This document shows, one piece after another, positions 40,152-53,593 of a stretch of 64,000 nucleotides of DNA. The notes beneath the pieces were generated by a model that saw only the letters and a program-made list of their open reading frames with translations, was not told where the DNA came from and did not search any database. How positions within the stretch are numbered: the stretch's first letter is position 1; every line of letters begins with the position of its first letter. Source of the DNA: Burkholderiaceae bacterium (GTDB lineage: Bacteria; Pseudomonadota; Gammaproteobacteria; Burkholderiales; Burkholderiaceae_C); NCBI GenBank assembly GCA_030654805.1, contig JAURWR010000013.1, positions 1 through 64,000 on the forward strand, read 5' to 3'. Made by a program: the position numbers and the translations under genes.

Positions 40152-40928
40152 ATGGCTGAAACCGTATTGAAGGTCGCCGGCGTCTCGAAGCGTTTCGGCG
40201 GCTTGCAAGCGCTGTCCGATGTCGGCATCACGATCGAACGCGGCATGGTCTACGGGCTGATCGGGCCCAATGGCGCCGGCAAGACAACGTTCTTCAACGT
40301 CATCACCGGGCTCTACACGCCGGACTCGGGCAGCTTCGAGCTCGGCGGGCAGCCCTACCAGCCGAGCGCTGTGCACGAGGTCGCCAAGGCCGGCATCGCG
40401 CGCACGTTCCAGAACATCCGCCTGTTCTCCGACATGACGGCACTCGAGAACGTGATGGTCGGCCGCCACGTCCGGACGCACTCCGGGCTCATCGGCGCGG
40501 TCTTTCGCACCACGTCGTTCAAGGCCGAGGAGCAGGCGATTACGCAACGCGCCAAGGAACTGCTCGACTACGTCGGCATCGGCAAGTACGCCGAGTTCAA
40601 GGCGCGCACGCTGAGCTACGGAGACCAGCGGCGCCTGGAGATCGCGCGTGCGCTGGCCACCGATCCGAAGCTGATCGCGCTGGATGAGCCGGCCGCCGGC
40701 ATGAACGCGACCGAGAAGGTCGTGCTGCGCGAGCTGATCGACCGCATCCGCCGCGACAACCGCACCATCCTGCTGATCGAACACGATGTGAAGCTCGTGA
40801 TGGGCCTGTGCGATCGCGTCACCGTGCTCGATTACGGCAAGCAGATCGCCGAAGGCACGCCGGCCGAGGTGCAGCGCAGCGAGAAGGTCATCGAGGCCTA
40901 CCTTGGTGCGGCTCACACCGCGCATTGA
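40152..40928 (+). CDS. livG: Branched-chain amino acid ABC transporter ATP-binding protein LivG
   Basis: LKVAGVSKRFGGLQALSDVGITIERGMVYGLIGPNGAGKTTFFNVITGLY. Confidence 0.93.
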   Translation: MAETVLKVAGVSKRFGGLQALSDVGITIERGMVYGLIGPNGAGKTTFFNVITGLYTPDSGSFELGGQPYQPSAVHEVAKAGIARTFQNIRLFSDMTALENVMVGRHVRTHSGLIGAVFRTTSFKAEEQAITQRAKELLDYVGIGKYAEFKARTLSYGDQRRLEIARALATDPKLIALDEPAAGMNATEKVVLRELIDRIRRDNRTILLIEHDVKLVMGLCDRVTVLDYGKQIAEGTPAEVQRSEKVIEAYLGAAHTAH

Positions 40929-40954
40929 CCCGCCGGGCTTGACAGGACAAGAAC

Positions 40955-41668
40955 ATGAAGAAGACGCTCCTCAAGGTCAGTGGACTCAAGGTGGCTTACG
41001 GAGGCATCCAGGCCGTCAAGGGCGTCAGTTTCGAGGTGAAGGATGGCGAACTCGTCAGCCTGATCGGCGCCAACGGCGCTGGCAAGACGACCACGCTGAA
41101 GGCCATCACCGGACTGCAGCCGGTGGCCGGCGGCGACATCGAATACCTCGGCCACTCCATCAAGGGCCAGGGCCCCTGGGATCTGGTCCGCCAGGGGCTG
41201 GTGATGGTGCCGGAGGGCCGGGGCACCTTCGCCCGGATGACGATCACCGAGAACCTGCAGATGGGCGCCTTCATCCGCGACGACAAGGACATCGACGCGG
41301 ACATCGACAAGGTCTTCGCCATCTTCCCGCGCCTGAAGGAGCGCCGCAGCCAGCTTGCCGGCACGATGTCGGGCGGCGAGCAGCAGATGTTGGCGATGGG
41401 CCGCGCGCTGATGGCCAAGCCGAAGGTGCTGCTGCTCGACGAGCCGTCGATGGGTCTGTCGCCGATGATGGTCGACAAGATCTTCGAGGTCGTCAACGAC
41501 ATCCACAGCCAGGGCGTGACGGTGCTGCTGGTTGAGCAGAACGCCAGCCGCGCGCTGCAACTCGCCGGCCGTGGCTACGTGATGGAGTCGGGCGAAGTCA
41601 CGATGAACGGCGACGCCAAGGTGCTGCTGAAGGATCCGAAGGTGAGGGCGGCTTATCTGGGGGAGTGA
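40955..41668 (+). CDS. livF: Branched-chain amino acid ABC transporter ATP-binding protein LivF
   Basis: LLKVSGLKVAYGGIQAVKGVSFEVKDGELVSLIGANGAGKTTTLKAITGL. Confidence 0.93.
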   Translation: MKKTLLKVSGLKVAYGGIQAVKGVSFEVKDGELVSLIGANGAGKTTTLKAITGLQPVAGGDIEYLGHSIKGQGPWDLVRQGLVMVPEGRGTFARMTITENLQMGAFIRDDKDIDADIDKVFAIFPRLKERRSQLAGTMSGGEQQMLAMGRALMAKPKVLLLDEPSMGLSPMMVDKIFEVVNDIHSQGVTVLLVEQNASRALQLAGRGYVMESGEVTMNGDAKVLLKDPKVRAAYLGE

Positions 41669-41717
41669 ACTCGGATCTGGAGCTTGAATCCAATTTAAGC
41701 TTGGGCAGGGATTGGCT

Positions 41718-42032
41718 TCAAAGCACGCGAGGAACTGGAACCTTCGATAGCTTTTCGGCCATGCGTGTTTGCCACCCTGGCCCAGTTGCTCGCCAGAGGG
41801 CAATTACTTCAGGTGGCAACCGCAGGCTGATCAGTTGGCGTGGGTTCGCAGACCGAGGGCGGCCCCCCTTCTTGACCACAGCTCGGGCCAGCATGTCGTC
41901 GGTGATTTCAGGAAGATCCTCGTACTCGGCAGGCTTGATGACATGCGCGTCGACGCGTTTCAGATCAGAGCCCAAAGTACGATGCGAGACGGTTCTGTTC
42001 ACGATCGTTGGCCTTTCGCATGCTGAAGACAT
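41718..42032 (-). CDS. brnA: BrnA/DUF4415-type antitoxin
   Basis: SDLKRVDAHVIKPAEYEDLPEITDDMLARAVVKKGGRPRSANPRQLISLRLPPEVIALWRATGPGWQTRMAEKL; RHH C-terminus typical of BrnA. Start uncertain. Confidence 0.75.
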   Translation of the reverse strand: MSSACERPTIVNRTVSHRTLGSDLKRVDAHVIKPAEYEDLPEITDDMLARAVVKKGGRPRSANPRQLISLRLPPEVIALWRATGPGWQTRMAEKLSKVPVPRVL

Positions 42033-42241
42033 GGCGCACTGCGCCGCGAGTGGTGTAACCGACCGCCACAAGTCGCCCTTGCAGGAGACCGTAGCAAATG
42101 ATTCGGCGTTCACCGTAATCCTTGCGCGTATCTTCCACTTCAACCGTCACGCCTGTAAAGACGTGACTTGGCGTCCTCGAAGTCAAGGCCCCGCTCCGCC
42201 AAAGCCAGATCTCGCTTGACGGGATCGTAGGTGATACGCAC
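41965..42241 (-). pseudogene. brnT: BrnT toxin, frameshifted
   Basis: VRITYDPVKRDLALAERGLDFEDAK | frameshift | HVFTGVTVEVEDTRKDYGERRIICYGLLQGRLVAVGYTTRGAVRHVFSMRKANDREQNR; both halves match BrnT in order but in different frames. Confidence 0.78.
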
Positions 42242-42359
42242 TTGGTTATTGTAAATACGAAAACAATCCGATTCAACCGACTGAACACGAGGTTTTCCAT
42301 GGTTCCGCCATGGTGTCAGGCGACACACTGCGAGCTACGAGACCGACAGGCCAATAGCC

Positions 42360-42392
42360 CGGCCGTCAAGGTGCTGCACACCTTGACGGCCG
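42360..42392. repeat. Perfect 14-bp inverted repeat (hairpin) upstream of brnT
   Basis: CGGCCGTCAAGGTG-CTGCA-CACCTTGACGGCCG; no U-tract on either side. Confidence 0.8.
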
Positions 42393-42521
42393 CTGTCCAG
42401 AGCTTCGCTTGTCTGTCGTTTCTGATATGGCGGGCAATCAGGCTGACGACAATCTCGCTGTCATCTAGGCTGAGTAAACCTCGCTATCGGGGATGATGCC
42501 GACTGCAGCTCAAACGACGGT

Positions 42522-42826
42522 TTACACAGTCCTGATTGCCATGCCCTGTGATGCGTAAGTGAAGAACTGTCCGCGATAGGCGAGGAGCCGAAATACGTAC
42601 TCGCGCACAAGATCCTGGATCTGTTCATACATTGCCCATTGCTGCGCGTGTGGCTCCCGAGATAACCCTGAATGAATGATCTCATTGCGCAGCTTTACGA
42701 CCGGCTTCAGGTCCGAGCTCATGCTGATCGAACACAGCATCTGAATGAGGAGTTCTTCGAACGAGAATTTTTCGCCGTTGGCATATGCGTGCCGGAAGGT
42801 CGATACAGGTACGCCGAGATGGCGGG
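42522..42826 (-). pseudogene. C-terminal fragment of a HEPN-like protein
   Basis: …RHLGVPVSTFRHAYANGEKFSFEELLIQMLCSISMSSDLKPVVKLRNEIIHSGLSREPHAQQWAMYEQIQDLVREYVFRLLAYRGQFFTYASQGM; R-N-x3-H (RNEIIH) HEPN-type motif; no N-terminal part before the neighbouring gene. Confidence 0.5.
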
Positions 42827-43873
42827 CTAAACAGCAGTGACTGAAACCCGATCAGCCGCGCTGTAGAACGCATCGGCATAGAACTCATCCGCAGGCAAAC
42901 CGCAGCGCGCGGTGAAGTCCCGCTGCGCAGATTCCACCATCACCGGCGCGCCGCAGGCGTAGACCTGATGGCCGGACAGGTCGGGCAGGTCGGCCATCAC
43001 CGCGTGGTGCACGAAGCCGGTCCGGCCTGTCCACTCGTCTGACGCCAGAGGCTCAGACAGCACCGGCACATAGCGCAGCGATGGAAGCTTCGATGTCAGC
43101 TCCAGCACCGCGTCGTGCAGGTACAGATCAGCGCGCGCACGGCAACCCCAGTACAGCGCCACGGGCCGATCGCTGCCCTTGAAGCGCAACTGCTCGATCA
43201 GGGCCTTGATCGGCGCGAAACCGGTGCCCGAGGCCAGCAGCACGATCGGCTTGGGCGACTCCTCGCGCAGGAAGAACGTGCCGAACGGGCCTTCCAGGCG
43301 CAGGATGTCTTTCTCTTTCATCGCACCGAACACCTGGTCGCTGAACAGCCCGCCGGGCAGATGGCGGATGTGCAATTCGATCCACGGCTTGTCGCCTTGC
43401 GTGTGCGGGGCATTGCCCATCGAGTAGCTGCGGCGCGAGCCGTCGCGCAACAACACATCGATGTACTGTCCGGCGTGGTAACGCAAAGCCTCGCTGGCCG
43501 GCAGTTGCAGCGTGACGATCGCGACGTCGGCTGTCGGTTTTGTGATGCGGGACACGCGCGCGGGCATGCGCCGCACCGGCATCTCGCCGATGCCGGCGAC
43601 GGTGCGCGCTTCCAGCACCACATCGGTCTGCGGCGTCGCGCAGCAGGTGAGGGCGTAGCCGCTTTCCTCGTCGGCAACGCTTAAGGCGCTGAGCTGATGC
43701 GCGCCGTGGATCACGCGGCCTTCGAGCACCCGGCACTTGCACGAGCCACAGGCGCCGTCCCTGCAGCCGTAGGGCAAGCCGATGCCGGAGCGGAGGGCGG
43801 CCGCGAGGATCGGCTCGTCGCGTTGAACGGTGAAGCTGCGACCGCTGGGTTGCAGCGTGACGGTGATGCTCAT
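42827..43873 (-). CDS. 2Fe-2S ferredoxin/FAD-NAD reductase (CDP-6-deoxy-delta-3,4-glucoseen reductase-like)
   Basis: GCRDGACGSCKCRVLEG (plant-type 2Fe-2S), YHAGQYIDVLLRDGSRRSYSMGNAP (FAD), VLLASGTGFAPIKALIEQL (NAD). Confidence 0.9.
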   Translation of the reverse strand: MSITVTLQPSGRSFTVQRDEPILAAALRSGIGLPYGCRDGACGSCKCRVLEGRVIHGAHQLSALSVADEESGYALTCCATPQTDVVLEARTVAGIGEMPVRRMPARVSRITKPTADVAIVTLQLPASEALRYHAGQYIDVLLRDGSRRSYSMGNAPHTQGDKPWIELHIRHLPGGLFSDQVFGAMKEKDILRLEGPFGTFFLREESPKPIVLLASGTGFAPIKALIEQLRFKGSDRPVALYWGCRARADLYLHDAVLELTSKLPSLRYVPVLSEPLASDEWTGRTGFVHHAVMADLPDLSGHQVYACGAPVMVESAQRDFTARCGLPADEFYADAFYSAADRVSVTAV

Positions 43874-43935
43874 GGGCTGGGCTTGAAACGTAAACTGAGC
43901 CGCGATTCTGCCCGTCCTCTCCGCCGCCTCTTGTC

Positions 43936-44823
43936 ATGATCGATCGGCCTTCCGTCTTCAAGCGTCCCGTCCTGTTGATCGTCGGTTGCGGCGACGTCGG
44001 CATGCGGGTGCTGCGATTGTTGAAAGGCCGCTACCGCCTGCTGGCGCTCACGTCCAGTCCGTTGCGTGCCGATGCCCTGCGCACCGCCGGCGCGGTGCCC
44101 TTGCTTGGCAATCTGGACGACCCGGCCACCCTCGCGCGTCTCGCCGGCTTGGCCGATGCGGTGCTGCATCTGGCGCCTCCGCCCTTGCAAGGCCGCACCG
44201 ACCCACGCACTCGGAATCTGCTGAACGCCCTGGCGCGCCAGGGCCGCGTGCGCTGCATCGTCTACGGCAGCACCAGCGGTGTGTACGGCGACTGTGGTGG
44301 TGCGCGCTTCGATGAAACTCGCGCGGTGAATCCGAGAACCGATCGGGCTCGCCGCCGTGTCGATGCCGAGTCGCGGCTGCGCTGGTACGGTAGGGCGCAC
44401 GGTGCACGCATCGCGATCCTGCGCATCCCGGGCATCTACGCGCCCGATCGCGACGGAGGTCACCCGCGTGAGCGCCTGCTGCGTGGCACCGCGGTGCTGC
44501 GCGCCGAAGACGACGTCTACACCAACCACATCCATGCCGATGACCTGGCGCGGGCCTGCGTTGCTGCGCTGACGCGGGCCTTGCCACAGCGTGTTGTTCA
44601 TGCCTGCGACGACACCGACCTGACGATGGGCGACTACTTCGATCTGGCCGCCGACCTGTGCGGTCTGCCACGCCCGCCTCGCATCACGCGGGCCGAAGCG
44701 CACGAGCGCCTGTCGCCGATGCTGCTGAGCTTCATGAGCGAATCACGCCGGCTCGACAACCAGCGCCTGAAACGCGAACTGCGCCTGAAGCTGCGCTACC
44801 CGACGGTGCGCGACGGCCTCTGA
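43936..44823 (+). CDS. NAD-dependent epimerase/dehydratase family protein
   Basis: LLIVGCGDVGMRVLRLL…VYGSTSGVYGDCGGARFDET…ILRIPGIYAP. Confidence 0.88.
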   Translation: MIDRPSVFKRPVLLIVGCGDVGMRVLRLLKGRYRLLALTSSPLRADALRTAGAVPLLGNLDDPATLARLAGLADAVLHLAPPPLQGRTDPRTRNLLNALARQGRVRCIVYGSTSGVYGDCGGARFDETRAVNPRTDRARRRVDAESRLRWYGRAHGARIAILRIPGIYAPDRDGGHPRERLLRGTAVLRAEDDVYTNHIHADDLARACVAALTRALPQRVVHACDDTDLTMGDYFDLAADLCGLPRPPRITRAEAHERLSPMLLSFMSESRRLDNQRLKRELRLKLRYPTVRDGL

Positions 44824-44836
44824 AGCTGCGGGCTGC

Positions 44837-45430
44837 TCAGTGCCGGCGCCCGAACGGCGATTGCCCGCGCCAGTAGCGGAACATCAGGAACCCGCCGAGC
44901 ATGCCGCCGAGGTGCGCAAAATGCGCCACGCCAGAGCTGCTGCCGAACACGCCCAGCAGCAGTTCCAGCCCGCCGTACAGCGCGACGAACACCTTGGCCT
45001 TCATCGGGATCGGCGGGAACAGCGGCATGATGGTTCGGTTCGGAAACATCATGCCGAATGCGAGCAGCAGTCCGAACAGGCCGCCCGACGCGCCGACCGT
45101 CGGATAGGTCGATCCCAGCAAGGCCGTGACCAGCAATTGCGCTGCGGCCGCCGCCAGCACGCTGGCCGCGTAGAACTGGATGAAGCGCTTCGGGCCCCAG
45201 ACGCGTTCGAGCTCGGAGCCGAACATCCACAGGCCCAGCATGTTGAAGAACAGGTGGCCGAGGCCGCCGTGCAGGAACGCGTAGGTGACGACCTGCCACG
45301 GCAGGAAGCCGTGCCCCACCGGCCACAGCGCCAACAAGCGCGTGAACCAGGGCCCTAAGAACCCGTCGATGCAGAACGCCGCGATGTTGATCAGCAGCAG
45401 GGCTTGGGTGATGGGTGGCATCGTGGGCAT
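44837..45430 (-). CDS. Rhomboid family intramembrane serine protease
   Basis: QVVTYAFLHGGLGHLFFNMLGLWMFG…VGASGGLFGLLLAFG…HLGGMLGGFL (GASG, H). Confidence 0.92.
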   Translation of the reverse strand: MPTMPPITQALLLINIAAFCIDGFLGPWFTRLLALWPVGHGFLPWQVVTYAFLHGGLGHLFFNMLGLWMFGSELERVWGPKRFIQFYAASVLAAAAAQLLVTALLGSTYPTVGASGGLFGLLLAFGMMFPNRTIMPLFPPIPMKAKVFVALYGGLELLLGVFGSSSGVAHFAHLGGMLGGFLMFRYWRGQSPFGRRH

Positions 45431-45568
45431 GCGCGAGATCCTGTGTTCGATGTGTTCTTCTAGCGAGCCGCGAGCGTAACCGGACTTGATTCGGACTCGA
45501 TTCCACAACCTGGCCGAGGGCCACTGCGCGGTGATGGGGGGCTGTGGAATAATCGAGGTCTGCGCTGG

Positions 45569-45653
45569 GCCTCTGTGGCGGAATTGGTAGACGCGCCGGA
45601 CTCAAAATCCGGTTCTTAACGGAGTGTCGGTTCGATTCCGACCGGAGGCACCA
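45569..45653 (+). tRNA. tRNA-Leu (CAA)
   Basis: GCCTCTGTGGCGGAATTGGTAGACGCGCCGGACTCAAAATCCGGTTCTTAACGGAGTGTCGGTTCGATTCCGACCGGAGGCACCA; class II tRNA with encoded CCA, anticodon loop CTCAAAA. Confidence 0.95.
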
Positions 45654-45732
45654 TCCAGATTTTCGTGTTTGTCTTTGCGGTGCAATGCCGCATCCATGAC
45701 AGCAGACCGACCGCTTATCCATCCCTTGTCGC

Positions 45733-46650
45733 ATGGCCAAGAAGCAGCCGATCTATCCCTCGCTCGAAGACTTGATCGGCAACACGCCGCTGGTGCGGCT
45801 GGCTCGATTGCCGGGTGCCGATGCCGCACGCCGTGGCAACGTGATCCTGGGCAAGCTCGAAGGCAACAACCCGGCAGGGTCGGTCAAGGACCGGCCGGCC
45901 ATCAGCATGATCCGTCGCGCCGAAGAGCGCGGCGACATCAAGCCTGGCGACACGCTGATCGAAGCCACCTCGGGCAACACCGGCATCGCGCTGGAGATGG
46001 CCGCGGCGATCCGCGGCTACCGCATGCTGCTCATCATGCCGGAGGACCTGTCGATCGAACGCGCGCAGACCATGCGCGCCTTCGGCGCCGAGCTGATGCT
46101 GACGCCGCGTTCCGGCGGCATGGAGCACGCGCGCGATCTGGCGGACCAGTTGCAGCGCGACGGCAAGGGTGTCGTGCTCGACCAGTTCGCCAACGCCGAC
46201 AACCCGCGCGTGCACTACGAAACCACCGGCCCCGAGATCTGGCGCGACACCGCCGGCCAGATCACGCACTTCGTCAGCGCGATGGGCACCACCGGCACCA
46301 TCACCGGCACTTCTCGCTATCTCAAGGAAAAGAACCCGGCGGTGCGCGTCATCGGCGCACAACCCAGCGAAGGCTCGCGCATTCCGGGCATACGCAAGTG
46401 GCCCGAGGCCTACCTGCCGAAGATCTACGACCCGACGCACATCGACGAGACCGCATCGGTCAGTCAGACCGATGCCGAAGAGATGGCCCGGCGCATGGCG
46501 CGCGAGGAAGGGATCTTCGCCGGCATTTCTGCGGCAGGTGCCTGCTGGGTCGCACTGGAGCTGTCAAAGACGGTCGAGAACGCGACCATCGTCTTCATCG
46601 TCTGCGATCGCGGAGACCGCTACCTGTCGACCGGCGTGTTCCCGGTCTGA
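45733..46650 (+). CDS. cysM: Cysteine synthase B
   Basis: YPSLEDLIGNTPLVRLARLPG…GKLEGNNPAGSVKDRPAISMI…EATSGNTGIALEMAAAIRGYRMLLIMPE. Confidence 0.94.
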   Translation: MAKKQPIYPSLEDLIGNTPLVRLARLPGADAARRGNVILGKLEGNNPAGSVKDRPAISMIRRAEERGDIKPGDTLIEATSGNTGIALEMAAAIRGYRMLLIMPEDLSIERAQTMRAFGAELMLTPRSGGMEHARDLADQLQRDGKGVVLDQFANADNPRVHYETTGPEIWRDTAGQITHFVSAMGTTGTITGTSRYLKEKNPAVRVIGAQPSEGSRIPGIRKWPEAYLPKIYDPTHIDETASVSQTDAEEMARRMAREEGIFAGISAAGACWVALELSKTVENATIVFIVCDRGDRYLSTGVFPV

Positions 46651-46685
46651 TCCCTAGAATTCGAACGGCACAGCGGAGCCCACCG

Positions 46686-46916
46686 ATGATCCTGATCCAG
46701 AAAGAACTCGACACCCGCGGTCTCAATTGCCCGCTGCCGATCCTGAAAGCCAAGAAGGCGCTGGCGGACATGGCGAGCGGCGAGGTGCTGAAGGTGGTGT
46801 CGACCGATCCCGGATCGATGCGCGACTTCCAGGCCTTTGCCAAGCAGACCGGCAATGAACTGGTCGAACAGTCGAGCGGTGCTGACGAGTTCGTGCACCT
46901 GCTGCGCAGGCGCTGA
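46686..46916 (+). CDS. TusA-family sulfurtransferase
   Basis: KELDTRGLNCPLPILKAKKALADMASGEVLKVVSTDPGSMRDFQAFAKQTGNEL. Confidence 0.92.
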   Translation: MILIQKELDTRGLNCPLPILKAKKALADMASGEVLKVVSTDPGSMRDFQAFAKQTGNELVEQSSGADEFVHLLRRR

Positions 46917-46926
46917 ACGCGGCGTT

Positions 46927-47793
<867 letters not shown>

Positions 47794-47914
47794 CTACGCA
47801 CTCCTGTCGTCAAGGCGGGCCACTTGTTTGATTTTTCATTCTCACACGCACAAATGACGCCGGCTTGTCAGACAGGACCGCAACGTAACGGTTTGATTCG
47901 GTCCGAAGCGGGAG

Positions 47915-50761
<2,847 letters not shown>

Positions 50762-50852
50762 GGGGACACCGGGTTGGGCGCCGCAGAATCGGGCGCCGGA
50801 GAGCAGAAAAACGGAGGCCGAATTGTAGGAGGGCGGCTTCTAGAATCCGTCG

Positions 50853-53393
50853 ATGCCCACCTCTTTCGAAAGCCCCGGCGTCGCCCCGCACGACGACCCG
50901 TCGATCCCGCTGTTCGAAGAAGACGAGCCGTCGGGTGCCATCAGTGCGGCAACCGGCGAGATCGATGGCGCACCCGGCCTCGCGGTGCCGTCGTCCGACA
51001 ACCTGCTGCGCGGGCTCAATCCGGAGCAACTGGCCGCCGTCACCTTGCCGGCGCGGCCGTCGCTGATCCTCGCCGGTGCGGGTTCGGGCAAGACGCGGGT
51101 GCTGACCACGCGCATCGCCTGGCTGATCCAGACCGGCCAGCTGTCGCCCGGCGGCGTGCTGGCGGTGACCTTCACCAACAAGGCCGCAAAGGAAATGCTG
51201 ACGCGGCTGTCCGCGATGCTGCCGGTGCCGGTGCGTGGCATGTGGGTCGGCACCTTCCACGGGCTGTGCAACCGCTTCCTGCGCGCGCACTGGAAGCTCG
51301 CCGGGCTGCCGCAGGGCTTTCAGATCCTCGATTCATCCGACCAGCTGTCGGCCGTCAAGCGCGTCATCAAGGGAATGAAGCTCGACGAAGAGCGCTTCGT
51401 GCCGAAGAACACCACCTGGTTCATCGCGGCGCAGAAGGAGGAAGGCCTGCGCCCGAAGGACGTCGAGGTGCGGGACGAACAGAGCCGCGTGCTGGTGCAG
51501 GTCTACCAGGCCTACGAGGAGCAATGCCAGCGCGAAGGTGTCGTCGATTTCGCCGAGCTGATGCTGCGCACCTACGAGCTGATGCGCGACAACGCGCCGC
51601 TGCGCGAGCATTACCAGCTTCGTTTCCGCCACATTCTGGTCGACGAGTTCCAGGACACCAACCGGCTGCAGTACGCCTGGCTCAAGATGTTCGCCGGCCC
51701 GCCGGGACCGAACGGAACGGCGGTGCTGGCGGTGGGCGACGACGACCAGAGCATCTATGCCTTTCGCGGTGCCCAGGTCGGCAACATGGCCGACTTCGAG
51801 CGCGAGTTCCGGGTGCAGCAGGTCATCAAGCTGGAGCGCAACTACCGCAGCTACGGCCACATCCTCGATGCGGCCAACGAGCTGATCTCGCGCAACTCGC
51901 GCCGTCTGGGCAAGAACCTGCGCACCGAGGCCGGTCCGGGTGAACAGATTCGTGTCTTCGAAGCCACCAGCGACTTCGCCGAAGCGCAGTGGTTCATCGA
52001 GGAAGCGCAGCAGCTGCACCGCGACGGCGTGGCGCGTCGCGACATCGCGCTGCTGTACCGCAGCAACGCGCAGAGCCGGGTGCTGGAGAGCGCGCTGTTC
52101 AACGCCAGCATTCCGTACAAGGTGTACGGCGGCTTGCGCTTCTTCGAGCGCGCCGAGGTCAAGCATGCGCTGTCCTACCTGCGGCTGATCGAGAACCCGA
52201 ACGACGACACCAGCTTCCTGCGTGTCGTCAATTTCCCGACGCGCGGCATCGGGGCACGCACCATCGAGTTGTTGCAGGACGCTGCACGCGCCAGCGGGCG
52301 CAGCCTCTATCAAAGCGTCGGTGCGGTGACAGGCAAGGGCGGCGGCAACGTGCAGGCCTTCGTCGCCAAGGTCGACGCGATGCGCGAGGCCACGCGCGGG
52401 CTGACGCTGCGCGAGATCATCGAGCACATGCTGAAGGCGTCGGGCCTGGTCGATTTCTACCGCAGCGACAAGGAAGGCCAGGACCGGCTCGAGAACCTGG
52501 ACGAACTGGTCAACGCGGCTGAGGCGTTCGTCACGCAGGAAGGGTTTGGCAAGGACGCGGTGGCGCTGCCGGTCGATGAGTTCGGGGCGCCGATGCCGAT
52601 GGGTGCCGATGCGGAGCTGACGAAGGTGCTGTCGGGGCTCGGTGTCGATGCAGCTTCGACAACGCCTGAATCGCCGGAAGTGCTCGGCGGCATCGCGTCG
52701 CTGATCACCACCCCGGATGCAGAAACCGGCGAGATCATGTCGCCGCTGGCCGCTTTCCTGACGCATGCGTCGCTCGAAGCCGGCGACAACCAGGCGCAGG
52801 CCGGGCAGGACGCGATCCAGCTGATGACGGTGCACGCGGCCAAGGGCCTGGAGTTCGACGCGGTGTTCATCACCGGTCTGGAGGAGGGCCTGTTTCCGCA
52901 CGAGAACAGCGTGTCCGACCTCGACGGGCTGGAAGAGGAACGGCGGCTGATGTACGTCGCGATCACGCGGGCGCGCAAGCGGCTGTACCTGAGTTGCAGC
53001 CAGACCCGCATGCTGCACGGCCAGACCCGCTACAACATCAAGAGCCGCTTCTTCGATGAGCTGCCCGAGGCCGCGCTGAAGTGGATCACGCCGCGCAACC
53101 AGGCCTTCGGCTCGGGCTTCGCCCGCGACTACCAGGCAGCCTGGGCGCGCGGATCGGGCCTGGGGTCGATCGTCGGCGCCGGGCGCGTGGCCACGGCGAC
53201 GCCGTCGGTCATTCCGAAGGCCCCATCGCACGGCCTGAAGTCAGGCCAGAGCGTGTTCCACACCAAGTTCGGCGAGGGCGTGATCGTCACGCTGGAGGGC
53301 AGTGGCGACGACGCGCGGGCCCAGGTCAACTTCGGCCGCCACGGCATGAAGTGGCTGGCGCTGTCGGTCGCCAAGCTGACGGTGATTGCTTGA
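50853..53393 (+). CDS. UvrD/Rep/PcrA-type DNA helicase
   Basis: LNPEQLAAVTLPARPSLILAGAGSGKTRVLTTRIAWLI…ILVDEFQDTNRLQYAWLKM…VGDDDQSIYAFRGA…LMTVHAAKGLEFDAVFITGLEEGLFPHE. Confidence 0.94.
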   Translation: MPTSFESPGVAPHDDPSIPLFEEDEPSGAISAATGEIDGAPGLAVPSSDNLLRGLNPEQLAAVTLPARPSLILAGAGSGKTRVLTTRIAWLIQTGQLSPGGVLAVTFTNKAAKEMLTRLSAMLPVPVRGMWVGTFHGLCNRFLRAHWKLAGLPQGFQILDSSDQLSAVKRVIKGMKLDEERFVPKNTTWFIAAQKEEGLRPKDVEVRDEQSRVLVQVYQAYEEQCQREGVVDFAELMLRTYELMRDNAPLREHYQLRFRHILVDEFQDTNRLQYAWLKMFAGPPGPNGTAVLAVGDDDQSIYAFRGAQVGNMADFEREFRVQQVIKLERNYRSYGHILDAANELISRNSRRLGKNLRTEAGPGEQIRVFEATSDFAEAQWFIEEAQQLHRDGVARRDIALLYRSNAQSRVLESALFNASIPYKVYGGLRFFERAEVKHALSYLRLIENPNDDTSFLRVVNFPTRGIGARTIELLQDAARASGRSLYQSVGAVTGKGGGNVQAFVAKVDAMREATRGLTLREIIEHMLKASGLVDFYRSDKEGQDRLENLDELVNAAEAFVTQEGFGKDAVALPVDEFGAPMPMGADAELTKVLSGLGVDAASTTPESPEVLGGIASLITTPDAETGEIMSPLAAFLTHASLEAGDNQAQAGQDAIQLMTVHAAKGLEFDAVFITGLEEGLFPHENSVSDLDGLEEERRLMYVAITRARKRLYLSCSQTRMLHGQTRYNIKSRFFDELPEAALKWITPRNQAFGSGFARDYQAAWARGSGLGSIVGAGRVATATPSVIPKAPSHGLKSGQSVFHTKFGEGVIVTLEGSGDDARAQVNFGRHGMKWLALSVAKLTVIA

Positions 53394-53593
53394 CGTACGC
53401 CCCTCAGGTTCCCGGAGCAGGCGCACCGCCTGCTTCTTGTCGACCTGGCCAGGACCGACTGGAGCAAGTCCGAGTACTCTTTTTGTTAGTGATTTCTCAC
53501 CGATCTGTTGGTGACCACGCACTGAAAAGTCACTGCAAACTTCGATGAGCAACTGAACGTTTCGTTGACGTTCTGCACACAAGATTGCTTGCT

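Noticed and set aside
38672-40246. 524-aa minus ORF antisense to livH/livM
   Set aside because: Shadow ORF, Gln/His/Asp-rich, no domain.
51333-53231. 632-aa minus ORF antisense to the UvrD-type helicase gene
   Set aside because: Shadow ORF of a helicase with all canonical motifs.
53394-53593. Possible ncRNA between the helicase gene and pilC
   Set aside because: Only a short GCAGGCGCACCGCCTGC hairpin and no clear terminator or promoter.
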